DNA of 64,000 nucleotides from Yamagishiella unicocca. Taxonomy: Eukaryota > Chlorophyta > Chlorophyceae > Chlamydomonadales > Volvocaceae. Of this stretch, positions 46,501-58,500 are shown in pieces. The stretch's first letter is position 1. The number at the start of each line of letters is the position of its first letter. Below the pieces are notes generated by a model. That model was given only the letters and a program-made list of their open reading frames with translations. It ran no database searches and was not told where the DNA came from. Location: the NCBI GenBank assembly GCA_003116995.1, contig BDSL01000060.1, forward strand, positions 186,001 to 250,000, written 5' to 3'. Position numbers and translations under genes: made by a program.

Positions 46501-49500
46501 CAGCGTCGCGAGCTCGCGGGGCCTCCAGAAGAGTTCGGGATCTACGAATTTTCACCTGGGAGCGAAGGGTCCTTCCTCCTCCTCGCGCGTAACTGTGTTC
46601 CGTTACAACTTGGGGCTCCGTCCCGCTTGAACCTGTCACTGCATCCCTGCACCTTGCCGCTCCGCTCGGGCGCCCTCCCTGTTACCCTCCCTGATACCCT
46701 CCCTGATACCCTCCCTGATACCCTCCCTGATACCCTCCCTGATACCCTCCCTGTTGCCCTCCCTGATACCCTCCCTGATACCCTCCCTGACACCCTCCCT
46801 GATACCCTCCCTGATACCCTCCCTGATACCCTCCCTGATACCCTCCCTGATACCCTCCCTGATACCCTCCCTGATACCCTCCCTGATACCCTCCCTGATA
46901 CCCTCCCTGATACCCTCCCTGATACCCTCCCTGATACCCTCCCTGATACCCTCCCTGATACCCTCCCTGATACCCTCCCTGATACCCTCCCTGATACCCT
47001 CCCTGATACCCTCCCTGATACCCTCCCTGACACCCTCCCTGATACCCTCCCTGATACCCTCCCTGATACCCTCCCTGATACCCTCCCTGATACCCTCCCT
47101 GACACCCTCCCTGATACCCTCCCTGATACCCTCCCTGACACCCTCCCTGATACCCTCCCTGATACCCTCCCTGATACCCTCCCTGATACCCTCCCTGATA
47201 CCCTCCCTGACACCCTCCCTGATACCCTCCATGACACCCTCCCTGATACCCTCCCTGATACCCTCCCTGATACCCTCCCTGATACCCTCCCTGATACCCT
47301 CCCTCCTCCAGGGACGACCTGGACAAGCTGGAGGAGCGGCTCGCCGAGTTCAACAAGAAGCACGACGAGAACGAGACGCAGCGCGCCGGCGAGCTGGCCA
47401 AGGCGCAGCACATCAACTTCCTGGCCAAGGCCGAGCAGGAGAAGGACCGCGAGCAGGGCCAGTCCGACTTCGCCTACACCATCGCCGCCGCGCGCCGCTC
47501 CGAGCAGCGCCGGCTGCTCAACTTCATCCGCCTCGCCGACTACATGGTGTGCGACACGCTGCACAGCGTGCTGCTGGAGTCGCTGCGGGAGCTGCTGGAC
47601 AGCACGCGGCCCAAGCGGCCCGTGATCGTGCTCTTCAAGGAGATGGACGAGGCCGCGGCCGCCGCGGCGGCGGAGGCCGCGGCGGCGGCCGCCGACGCGG
47701 ACGACAAGGCCGCCAAGGAGGCGGGCAGGGAGGGCGGCAGCTCGAGCATCAGCGGCGGTAGCACCATCGACGGCGGCGTCAAGGAGGGCGGCAAGGACGG
47801 CGCGGCGGCGGCGGCGGCTGCCGCCGCCGCCGCCGCCGCCAGCGATGCGCTGTTCCAGCTGGAGCTGCTCCTCGCGGACAATCAGGAGGACCTGCTGTAC
47901 GACCCGCACCCGGAGGAGTTCTTCGAGGAGATGCAGCGCATCATGGCCAACTACCTGGAGAGCCTGTGCGGCATCACGCGGCTGTACGGCGACGGCACGC
48001 TGATGAACGTGGTCATGGGCGACAAGGCGGGCGAGGTGGAGCCGGGCACGGAGCTGCAGGAGCTCATCACCAACGAGAACTACGACGACCTGGTGGTTTC
48101 GGTGCGGGACAGCGTGGTGGAGGCCTTCCAGCACGCAGAGGACCACAAGCAGTGCTACCTGCCGTATCGCGACATGGTGCTCTTCCACAACACCCTGGAC
48201 ATCCCCGGGCTGGCGCCGCTGTTCAAGACCAAGGGGGATCCGCTGCCGGCCGAGGACAGCGCTGCGGACGCCGCCAACCAGCAACAGCAGCAACAGCAGC
48301 AGCAGACCGGTGACGGCGCCGCTGCAGCAGCGGAGGCTGACGGCGAGGGTGACGGCGGCGCGGCGCCGCCGCCGCCGCCGCCGCCACCGCAGGAGAAGCA
48401 GCAGCGCGTGACGCTGGCGACGTTCCGCCAGCTGATGGATTTGCTGGCGCAGCAGAAGGCGGAGATGGAGGCGCTGCTGCCGCACCGCGACGTGTCCATT
48501 GTGCGCGCGGCGGTGGGGCACTTCAAGGACGCCGTCATACCCAGCCCCACGCGCTGCCTGGAGGAGATGCACGTGATGCTGCCGGCGCTGGCCGCGGACC
48601 TCTTCCACGAGTTTATGAGCACGGTGCAGAACGCGCTGAGCAGGCTGCAGGTGGGGGTGGGTGTTGCACAAGACGCATGTCTGTGGGCGGGTGGGTGGAG
48701 GCGGATGCGGATGCGGAGCGCAGGGTGCGAGGCGTGCCGAGGCATGGGGGTGGGGGTATAAAAGAAATGCGCGAATCCACGGCTGACAAACCAAGGGCGA
48801 TGACGACGGGTCCCAGAAGAGACGGTTGGCGAGTAGACGGGGGTGGGGGTTCCGCGCTTGTGGAAAAGCGACTGGGGGTCGCCAAGGGAAGGGGGTTGGC
48901 GTGGAACGCATGGGGGTGGGTGGGAAGGAAGGGAGGGCGTCGATGGGGCTCGAGGAGAGTGGTTGCCGCCGCACCTCCGCAACGAACGCACTGGCAGGAT
49001 TGTGTGCCTGGGGCACAACACCACGGCTGTCCGCACAGGCGGCGAGGGCCAAGCAAGCAGTGTGGAACACCGCACCCGCTTCGCCCCTGCCGCAACCCCC
49101 TTACCCCCGCATCCCCGCATTCCCTCCCTCGAGCTTCCAGGCCCCCAGCAGCGCCGTGGAGGAGTACGTGGAGAAGCTGCAGTTCCTGGCGGAGGTGCGG
49201 GAGTCGGAGAAACGGCTGGACTTTGCGTGCAACGAGATCCACGATCTGTACGGCCTGATCGACGAGTACGACATCCCCGTGACGCCCATGGACCACGCTG
49301 CGTACGCCACCATGGACTCCACCTACAACACGCTCAAGACGACGATGGAGGAGGTGGAGGGCGCGAGGGACGACCACGTGTCCAAGTATAGCGCCAACCT
49401 GGAGCAGGGTGGGTGGCCGGAGGGAGGGAGGGAGGGAGGAAGGGAAGGAAGGAAAAGTTGGGTTAGGAAATACGTTGTGGTAGTGTTAGGAAGTACGTTG

Positions 49501-52500
49501 TGGTAGTTAAACTGTACACTCCGTTTCCTACGTTGTGCCACCGGGTCTTCTCGCCCCGCCCCGGCCCCCCTGCTTTCCTCACGGACCTATCCTTCCCCCC
49601 GCTGCTTTCCTCACGTAACCCCCGGCCCCCCCGGCCCGCTGCTGGCCCCCTTGCTGCCCCCAGGCATCGAGTCCATCAGCAAGGAGGTCACGGAGATCCG
49701 CAACGAGGCGCAGCACGAGATGGTGCTCAGCGAGGACAGCGAGCACGACAAGGTGGTGGCCTACCTGCAGCAGCTCAAGGAGGCGGTGGACAGGCTCACG
49801 GTGGGGCGGCCGGGGAGGCGGCGGCGGGGACCGGTGTGGGAGGCAGGGAGAGAGGAAGCCCGGGGACACGACGTGGCAGGAAGAGAGGAGAGACTAGCGG
49901 AGAAGAGTTGCGGGCAAGCGTAGGGGGTGGGGTCCTTTGCAGGAGACACAGGCTTTGCCTCCTTACTGGAAGCCTGAGACGCAGCAGCACCGGGTGGATG
50001 GCTGGTCGCAGTGCTGTAAGCCGCGCCCCACACCACCTTCCCCCCCATGCCACCTTTCCCCCCCCCCGCCACCTTCACCCCAACGCCACCTCCCCCCCAC
50101 GCCCCTACCCTCAGGCCGAGTCCGCCCGCATCAACAAGTACCAGCGCCTGTTCAAGGTAAGCGCCCCGGCCCCGGTCCCGCGCCTCCCCGCGCCCCACTC
50201 ACCATCCCGCCATCCCCTCAGCCCCATGCACTGGCCAACTTGGGGGCACCCACCAAAGGCACCAGCTGCTTCCCGCTTTACCTCCGCCTTCACTTTCAGA
50301 CTCTCGTGCGGCCGTCCTGCCATCAACCCGCCCCCACCTCTCCGGCATTCGCCGCCCCCACCTCTCCGGCATTCGCCGCTCCCACCTCCACGGGTCTTCC
50401 TCAAAACCTCTCCGGCATCCGCCTGCGCATTGTCCTTCGTATCTTTCGTCGTGCCACCACCCTCCTTGATCCTTCCTGCCCTCCTCCCACACCTCCTCCG
50501 ACCAACGGGTTGCATCTAACCACCCCTCCCCCCCTTCTCTCCCCCAGGTCCCCGAGGCCAAGTCCGAGGACCTGAGCGACACCGCCGACGAGGTCAACCT
50601 GAAGCTCAACCTGTGGCTGGGCCGCTCCGAGTGGGAGTCCATCACCGACATCTGGTGCGCCACACACTTCGAGTCGCTGGACATGACCATCCTGGAGGAT
50701 ACCACCAGCAAGTTCCACAAGCAGGTGGGAGAGAGGAGGCGGCAGCAGGGGCGGGGAGAGAGCAGGCGGCGGCAACAACGAGAGCGCCGGATGGCAAGGG
50801 CGATTCCGGGTGTTGTGGCATTCGAACCCGCGCACGCACCTGCACCCTTACACCCCACCGGTGCCACCCCGGTTTCGGGACTCGGGCACTCGTCCCGTAT
50901 GCTCACACACGCCCTGAGCCCTTTACCGTGTTCCTCTGCCCCCCTCTCTCCCATCTTGCAACCAAGATACCGGTAGGAATAGGTTTTCTTTTTTTATTTT
51001 TCGGTGCTGACCCACGGGTTTCGCATCCCTTCTCCCCCCCTCGTCCCCTCCCCTCATCCCGTTTCCTATGTCGTCTAACCGGGTCTTCTCGCCACTTCCC
51101 CCCACCCCTTCCCTGCAGGTGTACAAGATGGAGCGGGGGCTGCCGCCCAACAAGCTGGTGCCCAAGTTCCGCGGTGCCGTGGACGACTTCCGCAACCTGC
51201 TGCCCGTGGTGGCGGCGCTGCGCAACCGCGCGCTCAAGGAGCGCCACTGGAACAAGATCTTCGAGACCATCGGGCAGCCCATCGTGCGAGACACCAGCTT
51301 CACGCTGCAGGTAGGTGCTGGGATGGGTGTATCGCTGGATGGCTGCGTGGGATGGATGCGGTCGAACGAGCGGCGGCCTCCGAGCCCGCGCTCGTCTCTG
51401 GCCGGGCCGGGCCGGACCGGGCGCTGCAACAAGGTTCCTGTGGCCGCCGGTGGCTTGCCGCCTTCGGGAGCTTCAACCCATGCGCTGTTGCCGTATATGT
51501 ACGTGTCGTACAGGTGCTCCTGGACGCCAAGGTGCAGGTCTGGAAGGACGCCATCTCGACCACCTCCACGGAGGCCACGCAGGAGATGGCGCTGGAGGAG
51601 CTGCTGGCCAAGGTGGGTCGGGTTTGGGGCGGGGGGTGGCATAAAAACCGGCTAGGTGGGTTTTATCTTTGGGATGCGGTACACAAGACCTCCCGGGGGT
51701 TGACAGCAAATATGACCTGCCTGGCGAATGGCCCGTCGCTTCCTATCTCGCAGCAACACTCCAGCCGCCACCCAAGCACACGGTGTCCGTGTCGCTCAAC
51801 GGGCCTTATGATGGTCCCCGTACGTGCCTTGCCACGTCATCAAATCACGTTTCATCCACCACCTGGCCCCCCTCCTCCAGGTGTCCAACAAGTGGGTCGA
51901 CCTGGAGTTCAACGTGGTCCCGTACAAGGAGAGCAAGGACGTGTTCATCCTGGGAGCCATCGAGGACATCCAGGTGGGTCGGGGGGGGAGAGAAGACCCG
52001 GCTACACGGCATACGATAGGTGGAGGGGTGGGAAGCAGCGGCACGGCTGGATCGTTGCTGCAGCAGGCAGAAGCGCGCCGTTGGCCTTGTTGGCAGTGTG
52101 CTTTCTGTTGCATCACTGCAGCCACAGCGAGTCGGTGCCGTCGTCCTTGGTTGCTCCTCCATGGCCGCTGCGGCAACGATCCGCACGCATGGCGACAACG
52201 ACCAGCACACGCGCCGCCGTGCAACTTCACGCAGCTTCCTGCAACTTCGTGCAACTTTCATGCAACTTCCTGCAACTTCCTGCAACTTCGTGCAACTTCG
52301 CTAACAACAACAACACCCCCTCCTCCCTCCCTTTCGCACCCCCCCCCGCCCCCGTCTAGATCGCTCTGGAGGACAGCATGGTCACCATGTCCACCATCCT
52401 GGCCAGCCGCTTCGTGACCGGCATCCGGCCCGAGGTGGAGAAGGTGGAGCGGCAGCTCACGCTGTTCGCCGACACGCTGGACGAGTGGATCAGCGTGCAG

Positions 52501-55500
52501 AAGGCGTGGATGTACCTGGAGCCCATCTTCTCGGCCATCGACATCCAGCGCCAGCTGCCGGTGGAGGCCAAGGCGTTCTTCGCGGTGGACAAGCAGCTCC
52601 GAGAGATCATGCGGAGAACCAAGGACCGGCCCAACGCGCTCATCGCGGGCACACATCCAGGTGCGATGCGCGCGTGTTACGACCACGCCGACACCTCAAC
52701 CCACCCCCCCCCCCGATTTTCGAGCCGACGATCCGAAAACCTCTGGGCGGCGCAGCTTTTGCCGATCCACCGCCCGCAGGGTATTGCGCGCCGGGAGCTC
52801 CCCGCGTGCATGTCTAATGCGTCGGGCGCTGCCCGCACGCGTCCAATCCAACGACGTACGAGGAAGGGAGCACCCGCTGCAGACGTATGGCCCTTCCCCG
52901 CCAAGTCGATCTCGGGACCCAACCCAGCCCAGCGCACCACTCAACTCACCCGAATCGCCCTGGTCCCGGCGCCGCTCCCGGCTGTGCTCTCTTTTTGTGT
53001 GGCCGCGCAGGTGTGCTGGAGACGTTCCAGAAGGCCAACGAGACGCTGGAGAAGATCCAGAAGAACCTGGAGGACTACCTGGAGACCAAGCGCATGGCCT
53101 TCCCGCGCTTCTACTTCCTGTCCAACGACGAGCTGCTGGAGATCCTGGCGCAGACCAAGAACGTGCAGGTGGGTGGCGAGGAAAACCCGTGTGTGAAAGA
53201 CAAAGCCGTTTAGGACAGTCGTTTGGAGGTGCATGCTGAACGTGCAGGTGGGTGGGCGGGTCGGCGGGGTGGGTAGTGAAGGGGCGGGCGCAGCGGCTTG
53301 GGTGGAGTGGGTCGAGGTTGGGGTGGGTGGGGTGGGTGGGTGCGCTGGTCGGGGGGGACGAGGCAGCGGCGGGGACGACGGTGGTGGTCGGCAGCGGAGG
53401 CCCTGCGAGGAAATGAGGTCCATGAATCCAACGCCAGGTTCCTCGATCCACGCGGAACATGACTCTCATCGTGTTGTCCCGTGCCACACAGCAACAGCAA
53501 CCTCCGATTGCGCGTCACTGCCTGGTGAGGCGAGCGGTCGCTGATCCGCACCCCTGCTCGCGCCTCTTTGTGTTGTTGCTGTTTCGTGTGCTTGCTCCCC
53601 TCAGGCCGTGCAACCGCACATGGGCAAGTGCTTCGACGGCATCCGGCGGCTGGACTTCGGCGACGACCCCAAGTCCATCGACATCTTCGCCATGATCTCC
53701 GGCGAGGGCGAGCGCGTCAGCCTGGGCAAGAACACCAAGGCGCGCGGCAACGTGGAGAAGTGGCTGGGAGACGTGGAGAGCGCAATGATAGGTGAGCGGC
53801 CGGTTGGAAGGCTGGATGGATGCAGGAAGCGACCCCTGCCAAGAGTGCAGCCACAGTGCAGCGGGGTACGCGTTCTGCGCCACGTGTACCTCACGGGGGC
53901 CCGGCCCCTGCAGGCCTAAACCCTAAACCCTAAAACCTATACCCTAAAACCTATACCCTAAAACCTAAACCCTATCCTATCCTCCCTGGGGTTGCGGTTG
54001 GTCCCTTGGTATGGTGTAAGGAGGGAGGGAGGGAGGGAGGGCGGGGCCGGTGCATCCTGGGTGGGGTCCGAGGAAGGAGGGTTGGAACAGGAGTCGAGGG
54101 TGGGATGCAGCTGGCATGACAGCTACGATTTGTAGCTTTCGGTTCCTGACGACTCGCCGAAGGGACCTTGGACCCCATCCCTAACCCGCCTCTCCGCCCC
54201 CCGGCTGTTCACCCGCCTCGCAGCCAACCTGAAGAAGCTGGCCAAGTCCGGGTGGGGGAGCTACCCCGAGGAGGCGCGCTCCGCTTGGGTGCTCAAGCAA
54301 CCGGCGCAGCTGGTGATCGCCATCAGCCAGGTGTTTTGGTGCCACGGAGTAGAGGAGGCGCTGCGCAGCACGGACCAGCTGGGCGCGCTTGCGGACTATC
54401 GTGCGGTGGGTGCGGTTTCGGAGCAGCGGGCGGAGAGGGGGGGTATAAGTAATGTTGGGATGTAAAAATGTTGGCCGTCCGTAAGGCGTTGATTTCTTTT
54501 GAGGAAGATCTGGGACCGGGAAAGGGAAAGGGGCAAAGGAAATGCTGGCTGGAGAATGGAGCAAGGGGGGCAGGTCAGTTGGCGAGTGGAGGGGGGGGGT
54601 GGCGGACGCACGGGGTTGTGTGTATATGCCGTTGACAGAGGAGGGAGGGGATGTGGCGGGGTGCACGGGGGTTTGCTCGCTCATCCTGCTCCCACCTCCC
54701 CCAACAACCACCTCTTTCGGTCGCGTCGCCCCCTCACTTCCTTGCTTCCCGCCTCCCACCCACCCACCCACCCAACCCGGGGTCTTCCTTACACCCCAGG
54801 TCAACGTCCGCCAGCTGGCCGACCTGACCAAGCTGGTCCGCGGCGAGCTGTCCTCTCTGCATCGGCGCATCATCGCCGCCCTCATCACGATCGACGTGCA
54901 CGCACGCGACATCGTGGATGCGCTCCACTCGGGCAACGTGACGGACACCAACAGCTTCCAGTGGCAGATGCAGCTGCGCTACTACTTCGAGAACGAGGAC
55001 ATCATCGTGCGGCAGGTCAACGCGCGCTTCGCCTACGCCTACGAGTACTTGGGCGCGCAGCCGAGGCTGGTGGTGACGCCCATGACGGACCGCTGCTACC
55101 TGACGCTGTCGGGGGCGCTGCACCTCAAGCTGGGAGGAGCACCGGCGGGACCGGCCGGTGAGTGGTCGCGCTAGGTTGCTGAGGACGGGGTGCTGGGCGA
55201 GGTGGAGGTTTGGGAGTGGGAGTGGGTGGTGGTGGGAGAAGGCTTTCGGCTACGGTGGGTGATTCGGGGTGAGACGGGGGGGGGTAGGGTTTTGGGAGTT
55301 ATTTGAGATGGGGTGGGGGCCTGTTGGTGTTGAAGGACGCGCCGCCGCGCTTCCTGCGTCCGTGCCTCGGTGCCCACCGCCGTGTTGTATGGTGTGGTTG
55401 TGGTGGTAGTCGTAGTGCTGACTGTGTCGTGTTGTGTGGCGGGCGCAGGTACGGGCAAGACGGAGACCACCAAGGACCTGGGCAAGGCGCTGGGGGTCAA

Positions 55501-58500
55501 CTGCGTGGTGTTCAACTGCGGCGACAACCTGGACTACAAGTGAGGCCGCGAGGGGCGTGGGTGGCTGGCTTAGGGTTTAGGGCCCGTAAGGCGGTGGCAG
55601 TAGCCACAAGGAAAGGGGCAGGGATCGCCTGGGCCATGGCAAAACGTGGGTCGGAATCGCCAACCAAACAGCCACGCATACATTATGGTAAACGAAAGCA
55701 AATGTTTATGTTTGCTTGCTTGTTTGTTTATTCATTTTATACCTAAATTTTAACTCTAATGCACGAACTTTGCTGCGCAAAGTTTGTGGGGAAAGATGTG
55801 CTCCTCTTCTTTCGTTTCGTTGCTCATTTCGTTGCCCGGGCGCCCTGCCAGTGTCCCCTCCCCTCCCAACGTCCCCTTCCCCTCCTTCTCGGCGCTACGA
55901 CCCCCCCACCTCCCCCGGGCCTACACGCCACCCCCCTCCCGCGCCACGGGCTTTCCTCACCCCCCCCTCCCGCGCCGGCCCGCACCCAGGTTCATGGGTA
56001 AGTTCTTCAGCGGCCTGGCCCAGTGCGGCGCCTGGGCTTGCTTTGACGAGTTCAACCGCATCGACATCGAGGTGCTGTCCGTGGTGGCCCAGCAGCTGCT
56101 GACAATCCAGAACGCGCTCAAGGCCTGCATGGGCACCTTCAACTTCGAGGGCCGCATCATCAAGCTGGTGCCCACGTGCGGTGTGTTCATCACCATGAAC
56201 CCCGGCTACGCCGGCCGTACGGAGCTGCCGGACAACCTCAAGGTGAGTCCGATCGGTCAGGGACAGGAAACCAGTGATGCCGGTATGGGGGGCTCTGCAT
56301 GTGTGCTGTACTGACATTGAAACCAGAATACAATGCCCCAGAGAGGGGCTGACCGCGCCCTCGCGTGCGGTGTTGTACTACCGGCGCTCACAACCCTCGC
56401 GCATTCCGCAGGGCGGGGTATCACCCACCTACTTAGGCTTTACCCCGCCCGCCCTGCAGGCGCGAGTCCTAAAACTATTCCCCGGTTGGTTTCTGTCCTC
56501 CGTCTCCTACGTCGTGTGCAACCGCGGCCCCCTGCCCCTCCTCCAGCATGCATCTCAAAACGACTTTCCTGAACGGTTTTTCTCGCATCCAACGGTCTTC
56601 CTCAAAACCGCCCTCTTCCTTTACAGGCGCTGTTCCGCCCCATGGCCATGATGATCCCCGACTATGCGCTGGTGGCCGAGGTGATGCTCTTCAGCGAGGG
56701 CTTCGAGGACTCCAAGACCCTATCGCGCAAGATGGTCAAGCTCTACAAGCTGTCCAGCGAGCAGCTGAGCCAGCAGGACCACTATGACTTCGGTGAGCGC
56801 ACACACGCGCGCATATGCCGCCGTCCCCTTGGTTGACTGCCTGCTCCTGGAGAGAGTTTCGCGGCTTGGCGGTAATTTGTCACACGCTCCTCCATGCCCT
56901 CCATGAGGCACCCTTTCGTGTCACGTTTCGAGAAAGCCCTCGCTGTCGCCCCTGCCAGGCCAAACACATCGCCCCTACGGCTCTTCCCTCGCTCGTCTGT
57001 TAGCGCCCTGTTGTCCTCACCCAAGGGTTATCTGGCCCCTCTTACCGCCCTCCGCATACTGCCACCTGGCCGCGCCTCTCCCCCCCCTTTCCCACAGGCA
57101 TGCGTGCCGTCAAGTCGGTGCTGGTGATGGCCGGCAGTCTCAAGCGCGCCAACCCGGATCTGTCGGAGGATGTGGTGCTCATCCGCGCCATGCGGGACTC
57201 GAACCTGCCCAAGTTCCTGGTGGACGACGTGGAGCTGTTCCAGAACATCATCTCGGACCTCTTCCCCGGGCTGGTGGTGCCTGATCAGGACTTTGGCGAG
57301 CTGGAGCAGAGCATTCGCGCCGTGCTCACCACCCGCGGCCTGCAGCAGCCGCATTCATTCGTGACGAAGGTCATCCAGCTCTACGACACCATGAATGTGC
57401 GCTTCGGCGTGATGCTGGTGGGCCCGACTGGCGGCGGCAAGACGGAGTGCTACCGGACGCTGCAGGGCGCCACCACTCGGCTGCGCGTCGAGGTGAAGCA
57501 CCCCTCTGACAAATACCAGGTGGGTAAAAAGGGTCAGGGAAAAAGGGGGAGGGGAAGGATTTAACCGCTTGTTTGTCCTCTCAAGAGAAGAGGGAACCGA
57601 CAGGGGGGGCGCGAGGGGTAATCTGGGCGCTGGGTTTATCGGGAACGCGGGGCGGCTTGGGGAGAGCGGCACGGGTCTGGTCACGTGTTGCGTCGCACAC
57701 ACGCACAAGTAACGTCCGCGCAGCCGCTTGATTAGGGCTGCGGAATATGTGAAGCGTCTGTGCAGATACCTAGTGATTAATAAAATATAAGGAAGCAGCA
57801 AGGCATGGAGCAAACCGGTGTGGAACAACCTCCATTCGCCACGCGACCTCCAGGTCACGCACACCTACACCTTCAACCCCAAGTGCATCAAGATGGGCGA
57901 GCTGTACGGCGAGTACAACCTGCTGACCAACGAGTGGTCCGACGGGCTGGGCTCCACGCTCATTCGCTCCGCCGTCAACGACACCACCATGGACCGCAAG
58001 TGGGTCGTATTCGACGGGCCCGTGGATGCCATCTGGATCGAGAACATGAACACGGTGCTGGACGACAACTGCACGCTGTGCCTGCCCAACGGCGAGCGCA
58101 TCAAGCTCAACCCCAACACCATGCGCATGCTGTTCGAGGTGATGGACCTGGCGGTGGCCTCCCCCGCCACCGTGTCGCGGTGCGGCATGGTGTACATCGC
58201 GCTGGAGGAGCTGGGCTGGCGGCCGGCGGTGCAGACGTGGGCGCGGCAGAAGCTGGTGGCGGCGATTCCGCAGGTGAGGAATGTGTCTGCCGGCGCGGTG
58301 CGGGCGGCGGAGAGGTGGGCAAGCAGACGCCGACGTAGGCTGACGGAAAACAGACTTCTATGGTCCCTGTAACGAAACGCGCCCAGACCAACGATTCGCT
58401 TAGTAATGACAAGAGGTTACAGTGTCCTGGCGGCGCGGGTAGAGAAGGACACCCGGGGGCACGACGAAGGAGAAGGAGCGGAAACAGCCAGCACAAGAGA

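Noticed and set aside
46432..47625. Plus-strand protein of Asp-Thr-Leu-Pro repeats
   Set aside because: It is produced by the intronic 12-bp array. It continues into the wrong frame of dynein exon 8, whose correct frame has stops in the array.
46542..49070. An 842-codon open frame on the minus strand across the dynein exon 8 region
   Set aside because: It is antisense to well-supported dynein exons and gains its length from the 12-bp array and GC-rich codon bias; it has no recognisable domain.
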